Under the pieces are notes generated by a model. It saw only the letters and a program-made list of their open reading frames with translations, made no database searches and was not told the DNA's origin. Below, in pieces: positions 24,001 through 32,878 of a DNA stretch of 64,000 bases. Position 1 is the stretch's first letter. Every line of letters starts with the position of its first letter. The stretch lies in assembly GCA_037903355.1 (NCBI GenBank), contig JBAJFE010000025.1:1302001-1366000 (forward strand), written 5' to 3'. The stretch comes from Trichuris trichiura. Taxonomy: Eukaryota; Nematoda; Enoplea; Trichinellida; Trichuridae. Position numbers and translations under genes: made by a program.

Positions 24001-27000
24001 TGGGATGCTGGGAAATAAGTCTTTTACATCATAGCTGACTAAAATCTCGTCGGGTTCCAAACAATAGTTTCTTATTTCGTTGACGAACGTTTTGCTGTTT
24101 TTGACAAAGGATGGTTCCTTGCCTGTTAGAGGTTTGATGATCTTACTTAAGTATCTACTGAGTTCAATGGTGATGCTGTTAATTGTGGAGACTATCGGTC
24201 TCAGCGGGATATCTGGTTTGTGTACTTTTGGGAGACCATAGAGCTCGGGGGGTCTGAAGTTCGATGCAAACTTAAGATATGTTGTCATTTTGGTGATAGC
24301 AGGTTCTTTGGTTTCTGTGGCATATGTAATGAGAAGAGATCGAGATTTTTTCGGGAAACCTCTGTAGGGTCGGTTGGTAGGGGCGTATAATTGCTAGTGT
24401 TCAAGATAGCTGTCATCTTTTCGATGTAGGTGCTTCTGTCAAGTAAGACGATTCTATTCCCTTTATCTGCTTTGGTTATAATTCTGTTGGGTTGTTTTCT
24501 AAGTTTATATAAGCTGTTTATCTCATATCGGCTTAGGTTCGAAGTGGCAGTGAAGTGGTGGCCTAGGATCAATGTAGATAAATTACTCTTGATTTGTGTG
24601 GCTTTTTGTGTGTCCGTTGAGGATAGGCTGTCTTCAACTGAGGCGATGATGTCGAGAAATGGTGGTTGCTTTGGTGTTGGGACGAAGTTAACTCCTTTTT
24701 CTAATATATGCTGCTCATTTTCGCTTAGAGGGAAAGAGCTGAGATTTATTATCGCTGAATTTAGCTGTGACCTAGGAGTTCTTTGTGGAATATTCCTGTA
24801 AGGGTTTGAAGACGTTGTCGGAATATTGTCTCGAATGCTATCAAATTTCGTTTTTGGTACCTGTTTTTGTGATGAGCAAACTGGTCGTGTGGCAAGGTCC
24901 ACATGTTTCACCAGGTTCTCGTAAAGTGTTCTGTGTAGTCTGCTTCTGAGGAACGCTAATGTGCTACTGTAATCTTCTCGCAGTCTCGATAATGTGTATC
25001 TGTGTCTCCGTATAACATTAGGGCAATCGCTGCCACGAATCAAATCAACAACTTATGACCGCTGATGACGGGTCTCGATTGACCTGAAAGCTCCGGAGTT
25101 CTTCTACATATACATAACAAACGGGAATTATCCGTAATAAACTTCTTTATTATGGGTTACAATATTCGTCCATATTTCATTTATTTCCGCTCCTTTATCT
25201 CGGTTGTAGGTTGTGTTTTTTCTAATATACAGAGCTTCCTTAGTTTTTCGTAAGCGTGCATTCTTTTCATAACATAAAACTTTTGCGCCAAGGCTTAGAT
25301 TGCAATGTGATGCATGTTCCACAACAGCCGAGGCTAGTATTGCCTTCTCCATGGTGATCTTTGGGTCTGATATTGGTCTTCCACGTTGTCTTGGGTGGTT
25401 GTTGCCGTTGCTGAGAATGTTTTTAGCGTTGTTATAAGTGGTTAGCCACTTTATGTGTTCATTGAATCTGTGTTCGAGGGTGTTGCCCGTTTCCCCAATG
25501 TACACTCTTGAACAAGGACATTTGATTGCGTAGACTAATCCTGTCCTTTTGTTTTCTGGGATTTTCGTTTTGTCCTTCCGGAGAATTGTCCTGAGGTTGA
25601 AAAAGTCTTTGAAAAAGACTCGGAACCCTAACCGTTTTCCTAACTGGACAATCTTTTCTCCTAGTCCTGCCACATAGGGGATAACTAAGCGTATATCAGG
25701 CAAATTACTTAATTGCCGTGATTCCTGGTTGCACAACTTTTGCTTGAATATTTGATCAATAACAGATTTCGGGTAGTCATTTTTGTAGAATGTTTTTCTG
25801 ATGTAGTTGAATTCCGATCGGAGAAATTCTGGATCACATAAATTGATTGCTCTGTTAATCATTCCCGAGAGGATTCCGCGCATTACTGAGCGTGGATGAT
25901 GCGATGAGACATTAAGATATTGGTCAGTGTGTGTTGGTTTTCTGTAAACTCTGGTTTTTAGTCTTTGATTAGTGCGAATAATCAGTGTGTCAAGGAAGGG
26001 GAGGGTTCAGTTTGATTCTTTCTCCATTGTAAAAACGATTTGATTGGGGCATACGCTGTCAAGAATATCTAGAAACTGTTCTTCCTTCCCATCTTTGATA
26101 ATTACGAAGATGTCGTCTACGTATCGTTTGAATAGTCGTGGGGCTATATGCCTATCTACCGTTTTCAACATTTGCCTTTCCAAAACTCTCCATGAATATT
26201 TCGCCCAGGATAGGAGATAGTGGGTTGCCCATAGGGACACCGTTAGATTGTTTGTAGAACTTATTATCGAACATGAAGTAATTGCTATCTTGCATACAGA
26301 ATGATACCAACTTGACAATGTGGAAAGGATTTAACTTGGTTCTGGTGAACAAATTTGTGTCTGTGTTGAGGAGATTGTATAGTGTATCGAGAGTTTTCGA
26401 AATCGGAATGATAGGGAATAAATCTTTTACATCGTAGCTAACTAAGATTTCATCCGGTTCTAGATGGTATTCTCGTATTTCGTTGACGAAGGTGTTACTA
26501 TTTTTGACGAAGAACGGTTCTTTGCCAGTTAGTGGTTTGATCACCTTTTCAAATATCGGCTGAGCTCACTTGTGGTGCTGTTAATTGTGGAAACTATTGG
26601 TCTTAGTGGGACCTCCGGTTTGTGCACTTTAGGCAGGCCATAGAGCTGAGGGGGTCTGTAATTTGATGTGAACCTAAGATGCTTCGCTATCTTGATGATT
26701 TCCGGTTCCTTGGTTTCTGTGCCGTATGTGATGAGAAGGAAACGAAGATTCTTCCGTGACAATTCTGTAGGGTCATTGGGCAAAGGTGTATAACTGTCGG
26801 TGTTCAAGATAGTTATCATTTTTTCGTTGTAAGTGGTTCTGTCGAGTAGGATAATTCTATTGCTTTTATCTGCTTTAGGTATAATTCTATCAGGCTGCCT
26901 TTTAAGTCGATTTAAGCAGTTGAGCTCATATCGGCTTAAGTTTGGGGTGGTGTTGAAGCGGTGATCTAGGATTAGCGTAGATAAATCCCGCTTGATCTGC

Positions 27001-28060
27001 GCGGCTTTCTGTGGATCAACTGAAGATAGGCTATCTTCGACTGAGGCAATGATGTCAGGAAAGGGTGGCTGTTTAGGAGTTGGTACAAAGTTCAGTCCTT
27101 TTCTCAGGATAGTTTTCTCACTTTCGTTTAGAGGTAAGGAGCTGAGATTTATTACCTTTGTGTTTAGGTCTGAACCATTGGTTCTTTGCGGAGGATTTCT
27201 GTAGCAGTTTCGAGTAGTCGTCGGGAATCTGACCTGAAAGCTTTCAAATTTTCTTTTTAGCACTTGTTTCTGCGATATGCAAACTGTTTTTTTGGCGAAG
27301 TCCACATGCCTGATTAAGGCTTCGTAAATTGTATAATGTAGCCGGCTTCTGAGGAAATCCAACTTGCTATTATAGTCTGCTCGGTGATTCGCTAATGTGT
27401 ATCTGTGTTTTCTTATGACATTTCTTAATAGCGACATTCCACTTGAAAACAAGACTCTTTTGGAGTGCTCGTCCAGGTTCTGATCCCATTTTAGTCGAAA
27501 GCATTTGGGTAGAGTTCCATGATCTCTACGTTTCAGCAGGAAAGTTGGTTTTCCTTGTATAAGACCCACTTTTATATGTAGTTGTTCTAGATGTCTTGCT
27601 GCTGACAGAAGGGGAGTTCCGTACACACCCTGTATCGTTTTGAAGATATAGTGTCTTCGTACGGGACCAAATAATTTCATTTTTTGGCTTCTTTTAGTAC
27701 GGATTTTCTATGTCCCGTTGAAAAAAACTTTTCTTAATAAACTTTCCGTAGCTTTCTGTTAAAGTAACTATATTTATTTTAAGGCTGAACGACGATTGGG
27801 CATACGGCAACGAAACGCAGTCGCAAGATTTTCAAAGCGAAGAATCGTCGCTGATGTCCGAAGTGGATCGTTTTAACATGAGACGATACGGAACGACGAT
27901 GACCGTTAGCGACTTTGAGCCGCTTGACAACAACGTCATTTCCGTTCTTGGTACGCCGTTCGTTCATTCGGATCGGTTTAGAAAGAACTACGAAAAATGG
28001 CTTGAATACGAGGTGTTTCACGTTCAAACTGATTACGATCAGCTTCTGTGTCCAAATTAG
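18050..28060 (+). CDS. farl-11: Striatin-interacting protein (STRIP1/2, FAR11 family)
   Basis: This is the scaffold subunit of STRIPAK, the striatin-PP2A-kinase complex. Five exons keep phase: 18050-18169, 19301-19730, 19843-20430, 20499-21780 (or from 20478), 27784-28060, giving about 898 residues (human STRIP1 837). The N-terminal conserved domain spans about residues 50-300 (FEYDDCDE, MYSYSES, QALAYILQG, FCAGLVPHYPIRKVLLLLWK). The C-terminal DUF3402-type domain spans about 410-890 (LPWSSKVTF, VGLPKPIQES, FANCIPLILKYF, ILNKLTKWKHGRTMMLVV, KSAPILKR, YLGRQWRRSN, LNDDWAYGN, NYEKWLEYEVF). An Asn-rich acidic linker divides them. The first exon is supported only by ATG, phase and donor, and the exon 2 acceptor (CTTGAAG) is weak. 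Intron 3 seems to use a GC donor. The last intron carries two retroelements in antisense. Confidence 0.93.
20431..20498 (+). other. Apparent GC-AG intron in STRIP
   Basis: The frame from 19843 hits a stop at 20457, while homology resumes after 20499. No GT lies between 20400 and 20470 in the right phase. A GC donor after GATG (20431) is in phase with acceptors at 20477 (47-nt intron) or 20498 (68-nt intron), lengths typical of this gene set. A sequence error or a non-homologous linker is the alternative. Confidence 0.5.
22100..22142 (-). ncRNA. Hammerhead-like motif with mutated core (copy B)
   Basis: The layout matches the copy A ribozymes: ACCG, CTGATAA (22131-22137), stem II CGGGTC/GACCCG, GAAA, GCTA, CGG. 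However, the essential G8 of CUGAUGA is A. That base is the general base of the reaction, so this copy is expected to be inactive. Confidence 0.7.
22235..22250. repeat. Target-site duplication of copy A, left
   Basis: The bases GGGTTACAATATTCGT are identical to 25154-25169. They belong to the 3' end of copy B, equivalent to the degenerate version near 22755-22771 in copy A. Confidence 0.85.
22291..22428. repeat. Left inverted terminal repeat of copy A
   Basis: This is a near-identical reverse complement of 25015-25153. It includes the sense-oriented hammerhead and a copy of the start of the element frame (ATGATTCGTGGCAGCGA), here on the plus strand. Confidence 0.85.
22345..22386 (-). ncRNA. 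Hammerhead ribozyme (copy A, sense to its genes)
   Basis: Reading the minus strand: ACCG, core CTGATGA (22375-22381), stem II CGGGTC/GACCCG with loop TCGAAT, GAAA (22354-22357), then GCTC and CGGA. A minimal stem III of one A-U pair closing GC leaves cleavage after the C at 22350, and ACCG/CGG forms the base of stem I. Such stem-III-minimal hammerheads are known from Penelope-like elements. All core bases are intact. Confidence 0.8.
22724..25043 (-). pseudogene. Copy A reverse transcriptase plus GIY-YIG endonuclease, frameshifted
   Basis: Three minus-strand frames make one Penelope-type protein: 24285-25043 (N-terminal region), 23986-24288 (RT motifs GLPKVHK, LRPIVSTIN, SYDVKDLFPSIP) and 22724-23893. 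The last has GVPMGSPLSP, the catalytic YVDD, TLPFLD, RKPTHTDQYLNFSSHHP and a C-terminal GIY-YIG nuclease with GIYIGETGNTLEHRFNEH. Frames change near 24286 and between 23986 and 23893, so the copy is not translatable as one protein unless these are sequencing errors. The endonuclease places it among canonical EN-bearing Penelope elements, close to the Penelope/Poseidon type. The active-site motifs themselves are intact. Confidence 0.9.
25015..25153. repeat. Right inverted terminal repeat of copy A
   Basis: This is the partner of 22291-22428 with scattered substitutions and small length differences. The first readable frame of copy A starts inside it, reading leftwards (residues MIRGSDCPN). Confidence 0.85.
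25057..25098 (+). ncRNA. Hammerhead ribozyme (copy A, antisense end)
   Basis: The core CTGATGA is at 25062-25068, stem II is CGGGTC/GACCTG with loop TCGATT, GAAA is at 25086-25089, and GCTC precedes CGGAG, with predicted cleavage after 25093. It lies on the plus strand because the terminal repeat is inverted relative to the coding region. Confidence 0.75.
25154..25169. repeat. Target-site duplication of copy A, right
   Basis: The bases GGGTTACAATATTCGT are identical to 22235-22250. The copy B nuclease frame runs through this site into the end of copy A, giving a short chimeric C-terminus. Confidence 0.85.
25154..27680 (-). pseudogene. Copy B reverse transcriptase plus GIY-YIG endonuclease, decayed
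   Basis: Four overlapping minus-strand frames (26541-27680, 26152-26544, 26007-26318, 25154-25883) cover the same protein as copy A. This copy keeps a longer N-terminus of about 90 residues before the region where copy A starts. GLPKVHK, LRPIVS, YVDD and YIGETGNTLEHRFNEH are present. Damage includes frameshifts near 26542, 26200 and 25900-26007, SI to II in the DLFPSIP motif, and GIY replaced by RVY. It is the older of the two copies, being the target of copy A. Confidence 0.88.
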
Positions 28061-28501
28061 ACGATATGTTTATTTTTTTTATACTTTCACACAAAGCAAG
28101 TCAATTATCCGCGGAAAAGTAGTTTTGTCGAACAGCGCTTGCCGATAGCCGCCGCCAAAAGGAAAGGTAATATTTTGCTCCTTTCGGACGTCGGTTGCAG
28201 TTGTATGCTAATTTATTTAGACTGCTGTCGTCGCTGCGTTTACATCATTGGCGAAAAGCAAAAGATTTTATTGTTGTCGTTACAGTTAATCAACGAAAGA
28301 ATAGTAAAAGTGTGATCGGCGCGTCGTCAACTTTTTCATTCACTCCGTGTCGTATCAATGGACGACTTACACTGTTGTTTGAAAAAAAAATTATTAATAT
28401 TTCTGTTTTTTCATTTCTCGCTTCGAATAATTTTATTCTTAGGAGGATAATTTTTCAAAGACGTTTGTCAAAAAAAGTTTCAATTGACCCAATATCCCAA
28501 T
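28061..28501 (+). other. STRIP-CYTH intergenic gap with acceptor-like site
   Basis: Only 441 nt separate the STRIP stop from the CYTH start on the same strand. TTTTATTCTTAG ending at 28442, about 60 nt before the CYTH ATG, resembles a nematode 3' splice or trans-splice acceptor. No AATAAA was noted in the first half. This is compatible with an operon or simply with a leader intron. Confidence 0.4.
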
Positions 28502-29514
28502 ATGGATCAAGTCACATCCACAATAAATGGGTACGCGTTGTTGTTTGTTGACTAGTTTTGACTCTCTTTTTTGTTGTTTAAGCCACGTTTCGGTGAATGT
28601 CGAATTGAAAATAGCCGTTCAAGACTATGACGCAATGCAGAAGCAGTTGTTCGACTTGTTCGGATCAATGGGCACCGTTTATCGCGAAGTTGACCACATA
28701 TACGGCGCCTGTGTTGGCTACTTGATGCTTCGAATGATCGACGAGGCGGTAGGTGGCGACACTGTCGTTAAATTTGCATAAATTGCTACCGCCGGCATTT
28801 CTTTTTCTGCTCGGATGTCTTGGTTGACTGTTTATGACTTTCACTGCTCGCGGCGACGTTAATTTTTTTTTGCTTTCCTCCATGTCAGCTCGTGAGTTTA
28901 GAGAAATTTCGGCTAACTTTAACTTTATACAGTCGGACAGCAGTGCGTTACTTTTTTTTAACTTTTCATTTTATTGTTAGCAGTAATGATAACGGCTCCT
29001 TTTTTTAAGTTTTGGCGCCTTCTCTACTTTGAAGTGTTGGAAAAAATTAGTCACTTCATTATATGTTCGATCTGTTGATTATTTGGCATATCCTCTTTAA
29101 TTGTTGAGATCGTAAGACTTAATTAGTAGTGGCTTTTATACCACTTGTTTACCTGTTGTTTTATTATTATGCATATATGATTATTACTGTTATTGTTGCC
29201 GATGTTTGCATGGTTAATTGTGTCCGTATGAACTCTGCAAACTGTGCTAACATCAACATCTTTAGCCTTTACTATTCCCTTTTATTATTATTATTATTAT
29301 TATTCTTTCTTCTACTTCGTAACGGGTTCTTTTGACTTTCTTTTTGAAAAAATAGTTTTACGGTCGGGTTAATACAGTAAAAAAATTTTTTCAAAAAGAA
29401 AATTTTAGAAGAACAATTTAGAAAACCCGTCAAGACCAAAAAAAGGGATTGTTATTATTATTATTAACAATAACAATAACAGCAGCACCAGCAACAACGA
29501 AAACAACAACAACA

Positions 29515-29595
<81 letters not shown>

Positions 29596-29622
29596 TTTTT
29601 CCTATATGAAGTTAAGTTATAA

Positions 29623-29678
<56 letters not shown>

Positions 29679-29988
29679 AAGTTGATGAGTTGGTAAAAGA
29701 TTTTTATTTTCAGTTTTCAAGCAACTTGTCACGAAAGGGAAATTCGTTACTTGAAAGATGAAAATAGAAATAATAAAAATAATAACAGTAATAATAATAA
29801 TAGAAAGAAGAAGAATAAAAGATTGTCGAATTCGTAGCACGTCCATAAGTTTTTATTTTTCACGTAACGAACTTCCTTGTTCTAACGATTTTCCGTATGC
29901 AGAGCTTTCGGAGTATGTTGGCTCCGAAAGCTCTGCGTAATAAATAGTAACAATAACAGCAGCACCTGCAACAACAACAACAACATTA

Positions 29989-30042
<54 letters not shown>

Positions 30043-31871
30043 GTTTTTGTTATATGAAAAATTGAGCTTTTGTTCACATGTTGAGATTTTGTATTGTTGA
30101 AAGGTCGGGCATGCAGGAAATTGAAAAAGGATAATAAGCACAGCATTTCTGAAGCTCCATTTATTATTCACTTTTGAATTAGACTTGCGCTAATACTTCG
30201 CACGAGTAGTTCTACCACGTTTGTGACTACACGAACAGCAACAGTAATAAAGTGAAAGTAATAACTCTTTTAGTCTAATAGCGTTTTAGATGTTTGCTTT
30301 TGTGTTAAAATTGTTTATGGTTTTTCTTTTTTTACTTCCGTAAGAGATGTACTTTTGCGTCTCCCGTCGCTTAGGACGGTCTTGCTTTGAGGAAACCTGT
30401 TTGAATTGTTTACCAGCGTCGCCGCGCATACATAGCCCATAGCTAACGCGCAATAAAGAGCGGCGACAACTTACGGTCGATTGTAGTTTGCTTATATGAA
30501 TGGAAATGTTACGCTTTACTTTTCCATTCAGCTAAGCGAAAGGCGTACGTAGACACCTTTTGGAGAATAGTCTAAGTTGAAGCGTCTGTTTTTCAAGTCC
30601 ATTTCTTCAATGAAACATTTTTTGTCCATTTCAGAAAAAGAAGGGAACGACAAGGTCGCTTCATTCTTTCCTTAAAAGGAAACACGAATAAAGCTCTCGC
30701 TTGAGGTTGTTATGCAAATATTTAGCAGCTAGCATTAATGTATCTTCCATTAACATTTCAGCCGCGCGCGCGTAAAATGTGTTTTTCAGCATTTTTTTTT
30801 AAATCCTATAAAACCGGAGGCTATTATTAATACTTGAGCAGACTTCAAACCATCAAAGCTAAATGGATTTTTTTCCCTACGATAGCCAAGCGGCATTCTT
30901 ATGGCTTACGAACGAACACCATCGTCAGCTAGCGAACAGCATGTACCGATGGTTACGGAATATCGTTGGGCCGAGGTGCCAAGCTTTGAGAGCATGAAAG
31001 TATACATTATTACTACAACCTTATTGCACCTTGAAAATGTTTTTTTTGCTTTAGGCGGTTTTGTCCAACTCATTGGAAGAATTGGGTGTAATAAAAAAGC
31101 GTCGAAGCCTTTTGACCTCCGGCAAATTTCTTGTTCACTTGGACGAAGTTCAGGAAGTGGGCGCCTACGCCGAAATTATCGTAAGTCCATTTTGGGCAAA
31201 ATACTCAAAAAGCAAATTTTTCCCCCCACTCTCTGCTATCATTGCGCATACGGTGTTAGTCTTGTTGACTATTCATTTCTTAAAGTCACACAACACCATT
31301 TCGTACGCTGCGACCACCTTTCTACGAAATGTTCTTCATTTCGGTTTCGAAAAAATGAATACTCAATAGAGTTAACACCGTAGAAACAGTGATCAGCAAT
31401 TTTTGCAATGGCTGCGCCAATCACGTTTTCACCAAAACGTAGTGTCTACCCATAATAATTGTCTCCTTCGAAAAGTCCGTATCGATCGGTTAGAGCAAGA
31501 AGGAAACAGCAGAGAGAGAGAGAGAGAGAGTGTGCGCTCTTACGAGCAAAGCCGAATCAATACGAGAATGAGCATAGACGTCAATGAAATTGACAAATGT
31601 AAGAAAGGAAGGCGCTTTGGTCAAAAATGAAAATGAAAGACTCGCTTATGGCCACACTTTTTTCCTTTTTAAGTATCGGCTGGATCCGGGCGAACCGATT
31701 GGTCAAGGACTACGCGTAATGGACGATCTGATGCGTAAAATGCAGCTCGATCCAACTCTAATATCCGGCATGTCTTACCATGATCTGTTGTTGGTTCGTC
31801 GAGTGGAAGCCGAAGAAAAAATCGACGACGGAGTTAGGCTCGAACGAGCCCTTGGAGTCTGTCCCGAATAA
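28502..31871 (+). CDS. CYTH-domain protein (class IV cyclase/thiamine-triphosphatase superfamily)
   Basis: Five exons keep phase: 28502-28530, 28583-28748, 30886-30999, 31055-31180, 31674-31871, giving 210 residues, almost all one CYTH domain. These enzymes form an eight-stranded tunnel that binds triphosphate compounds with metal. The N-terminal NVELKIAV (residues 15-22) is the ExExK-type strand. YREVDHIYG, MLRMIDE, GILMAYER, TEYRWAEV, KKRRSLLTSGKFLVHLDEV and GAYAEI supply the usual charged tunnel residues. DLMRKM and LISGMSYHDLLL are the standard C-terminal helix and end. The resemblance is to class IV adenylate-cyclase-like animal proteins rather than mammalian thiamine triphosphatase. Substrate cannot be told from sequence. 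The first exon rests on phase and donor only. Confidence 0.88.
29322..29430. repeat. Foldback repeat
   Basis: CTTTCTTTTTGAAAAAAT (from about 29336) is reversed and complemented at about 29385-29404, with outer CGGGTT/AACCCG pairs. The loop is about 30 nt. It stands just before the first long TAA array. Confidence 0.6.
29466..29610. repeat. Repeat unit copy 1 with (ATA)n core
   Basis: AACAATAACAGCAGCACC, then Asn-like AAC repeats, ACATTA, a long ATA array (29518-29594) and TGTTTTT-CTATATGA. The same order recurs at 29948-30058, so this is a duplicated module and not only a microsatellite. Confidence 0.75.
29622..29677. repeat. (TTA)n microsatellite
   Basis: Uninterrupted ATT/TTA trinucleotides, opposite in strand sense to the neighbouring ATA array, so the two could pair as a hairpin. 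Confidence 0.95.
29899..29936. repeat. Perfect 15-bp hairpin resembling Penelope terminus
   Basis: GCAGAGCTTTCGGAG (29899-29913) is the exact reverse complement of 29922-29936, with an 8-nt loop. The right arm CCGAAAGCTC followed by TAATAAA recalls the 3' half of the Penelope hammerhead region (CCGAAAGCTC at copy A, CCGAAAGCTA with TTTATTAT at copy B). Confidence 0.8.
29948..30058. repeat. Repeat unit copy 2 with (TAA)n core
   Basis: Second copy of the module at 29466-29610, with TAA array at about 29990-30041 followed by ATGTTTTTGTTATATGA. Confidence 0.75.
31510..31530. repeat. (GA)n dinucleotide run
   Basis: A short AG repeat within intron 4 of the CYTH gene (31181-31673). Confidence 0.9.
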
Positions 31872-32878
31872 GCGATACACCAAACTTGAGATTGCACAGC
31901 TCCGCTGCGTACACTTATACGCATAGATATATGTATATATTTGTATGCATATAAGTGTACGCGCAGCTTTCGGGACCAAGTTTGCTTTTTTAAAATCACT
32001 TACCGCCGTTAATTTCCAATAGCCATTGAGAAATCCGCGTATTAGCTTTTTTTTTGTTTTGTTCATTCGACTCTCTTATTTTTGCATATTTCGTTGATTA
32101 ATTATAATGAGTAAATTGCTTTGCTTACAACGCCATTCGGAGGAGTGACAAGAAAAAGTTTTACTTTCACACTATTCCTTAACGCATGCGGACGAGTAGA
32201 CGAGCAAAAGAAAAGGAAATTACGGATGATTGGACAAAAAGAGAAAAAGAGGCTTTCCGCGACACAAACACAAATCTAAATGGGACAAAGCATCGTCTGC
32301 AGTACTAGTACAGTATACCATTAAGCAATGAATTATTTTCTGCTCTCTCTTTCTCGTTTTTTTCTTTTGAAGACCGGAAAAAGGCCGCCTCTTCTCTTTT
32401 TTGTCGTAGAAGATAACAAAAAAGAAGAAAGAAAGACACCCAAAGCAGCAAAAAGTCGGACAACGACGACGACGTCACAGCAATTTTGTTTTGTGACGGA
32501 ATGGATTTTACAAACAAAAAGGTAAATAGTAATATATTATACGTATATATATGTATAAATATGTATATATATTGTGGCTAGAAGAAGGGGCAAACGATGA
32601 ATGAATTACTTGACGCTATGCGAAACCGTTGCAAGTTGATTAATGGACAATTGTTTTTTGTATTAATAACTGCTTGTTGTAAGTGAAACGTAGGAACCGG
32701 AACGCCATCGAACAACCGCTTCAATTGGACGTGCTAACCCACACTGAAAAAGAGAGATTTTTGAAAAGAACTACACAAATTAACCAATGCAAATGAGAGA
32801 CAGCTCGTGCGGACGACAGATTACACGGGAGACAGCACACTACAAAACTGGTCGTTCACTTACCGGAACGCCTAAGTC
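31872..32878. other. Convergent 3' regions of CYTH and synaptobrevin
   Basis: Apart from the hairpin at 31881-31984 and a TATACGTATATATATG stretch near 32538-32570, no feature is seen. The stretch presumably holds both 3' untranslated regions. Confidence 0.5.
31881..31984. repeat. Imperfect long hairpin in the CYTH 3' region
   Basis: GCTGCGTACACTTATACGCAT pairs with ATGCATATAAGTGTACGCGCAGC, and CAAACTT/AAGTTTG closes the base. The loop is a TATATATG run. It begins ten bases after the CYTH stop codon, so it would be in the transcript. Confidence 0.75.

Larger units (their letters stand above)
22251..25153 (-). mobile_element. Inner Penelope-like element (copy A), inserted in copy B
   Basis: The 16-bp sequence GGGTTACAATATTCGT flanks it on both sides (22235-22250 and 25154-25169), so this is a clean insertion near the 3' end of copy B. 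It contains reverse transcriptase and a GIY-YIG nuclease on the minus strand. Its ends carry inverted repeats of about 138 bp (22291-22428 and 25015-25153), each with a hammerhead ribozyme. About 40 nt (22251-22290) lie outside the left inverted repeat, recalling the short extension described for Penelope termini. Its N-terminal coding region is shorter than copy B by roughly 90 codons. Confidence 0.85.
22033..27756 (-). mobile_element. Outer Penelope-like element (copy B), split by copy A
   Basis: Copy B lies antisense to STRIP. Its body runs from about 27756 down to 25154 and resumes from 22250 down to about 22033. The two ends share a direct repeat of about 75-80 bp (22033-22112 and 27680-27756, the motif TATGTCCCGTTGAAAAAAA in both), as expected of Penelope pseudo-LTRs. 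The 3' copy keeps a whole but mutated hammerhead; the 5' copy keeps only the last bases of it. The coding part is broken by several frameshifts. I could not define its own target-site duplication. Confidence 0.8.
21781..27783 (+). other. Last STRIP intron (6 kb) hosting Penelope-like elements
   Basis: The donor after AGACATAG (GTAGTG) and the acceptor TTTTAAG at 27783 join Arg-His-Arg to LNDDWAY, exactly as in human STRIP1. Without the retroelements (22033-27756) the intron would be about 280 nt. This explains why the conserved gene looks split. Confidence 0.9.
28749..30885 (+). other. CYTH intron 2 with TTA arrays and foldbacks
   Basis: This 2.1-kb intron separates MIDEA from PSGIL of the CYTH protein. 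It contains three (TAA/TTA)n arrays, a foldback around 29322-29430, a 15-bp perfect hairpin at 29899-29936 and a duplicated segment (29466-29610 and 29948-30058). No exon is seen. The poly-Ile and poly-Tyr frames are products of the microsatellites. Confidence 0.75.

Noticed and set aside
29430..29846. 138-codon minus-strand frame with poly-Ile
   Set aside because: It is a translation of the TTA/TAA arrays.
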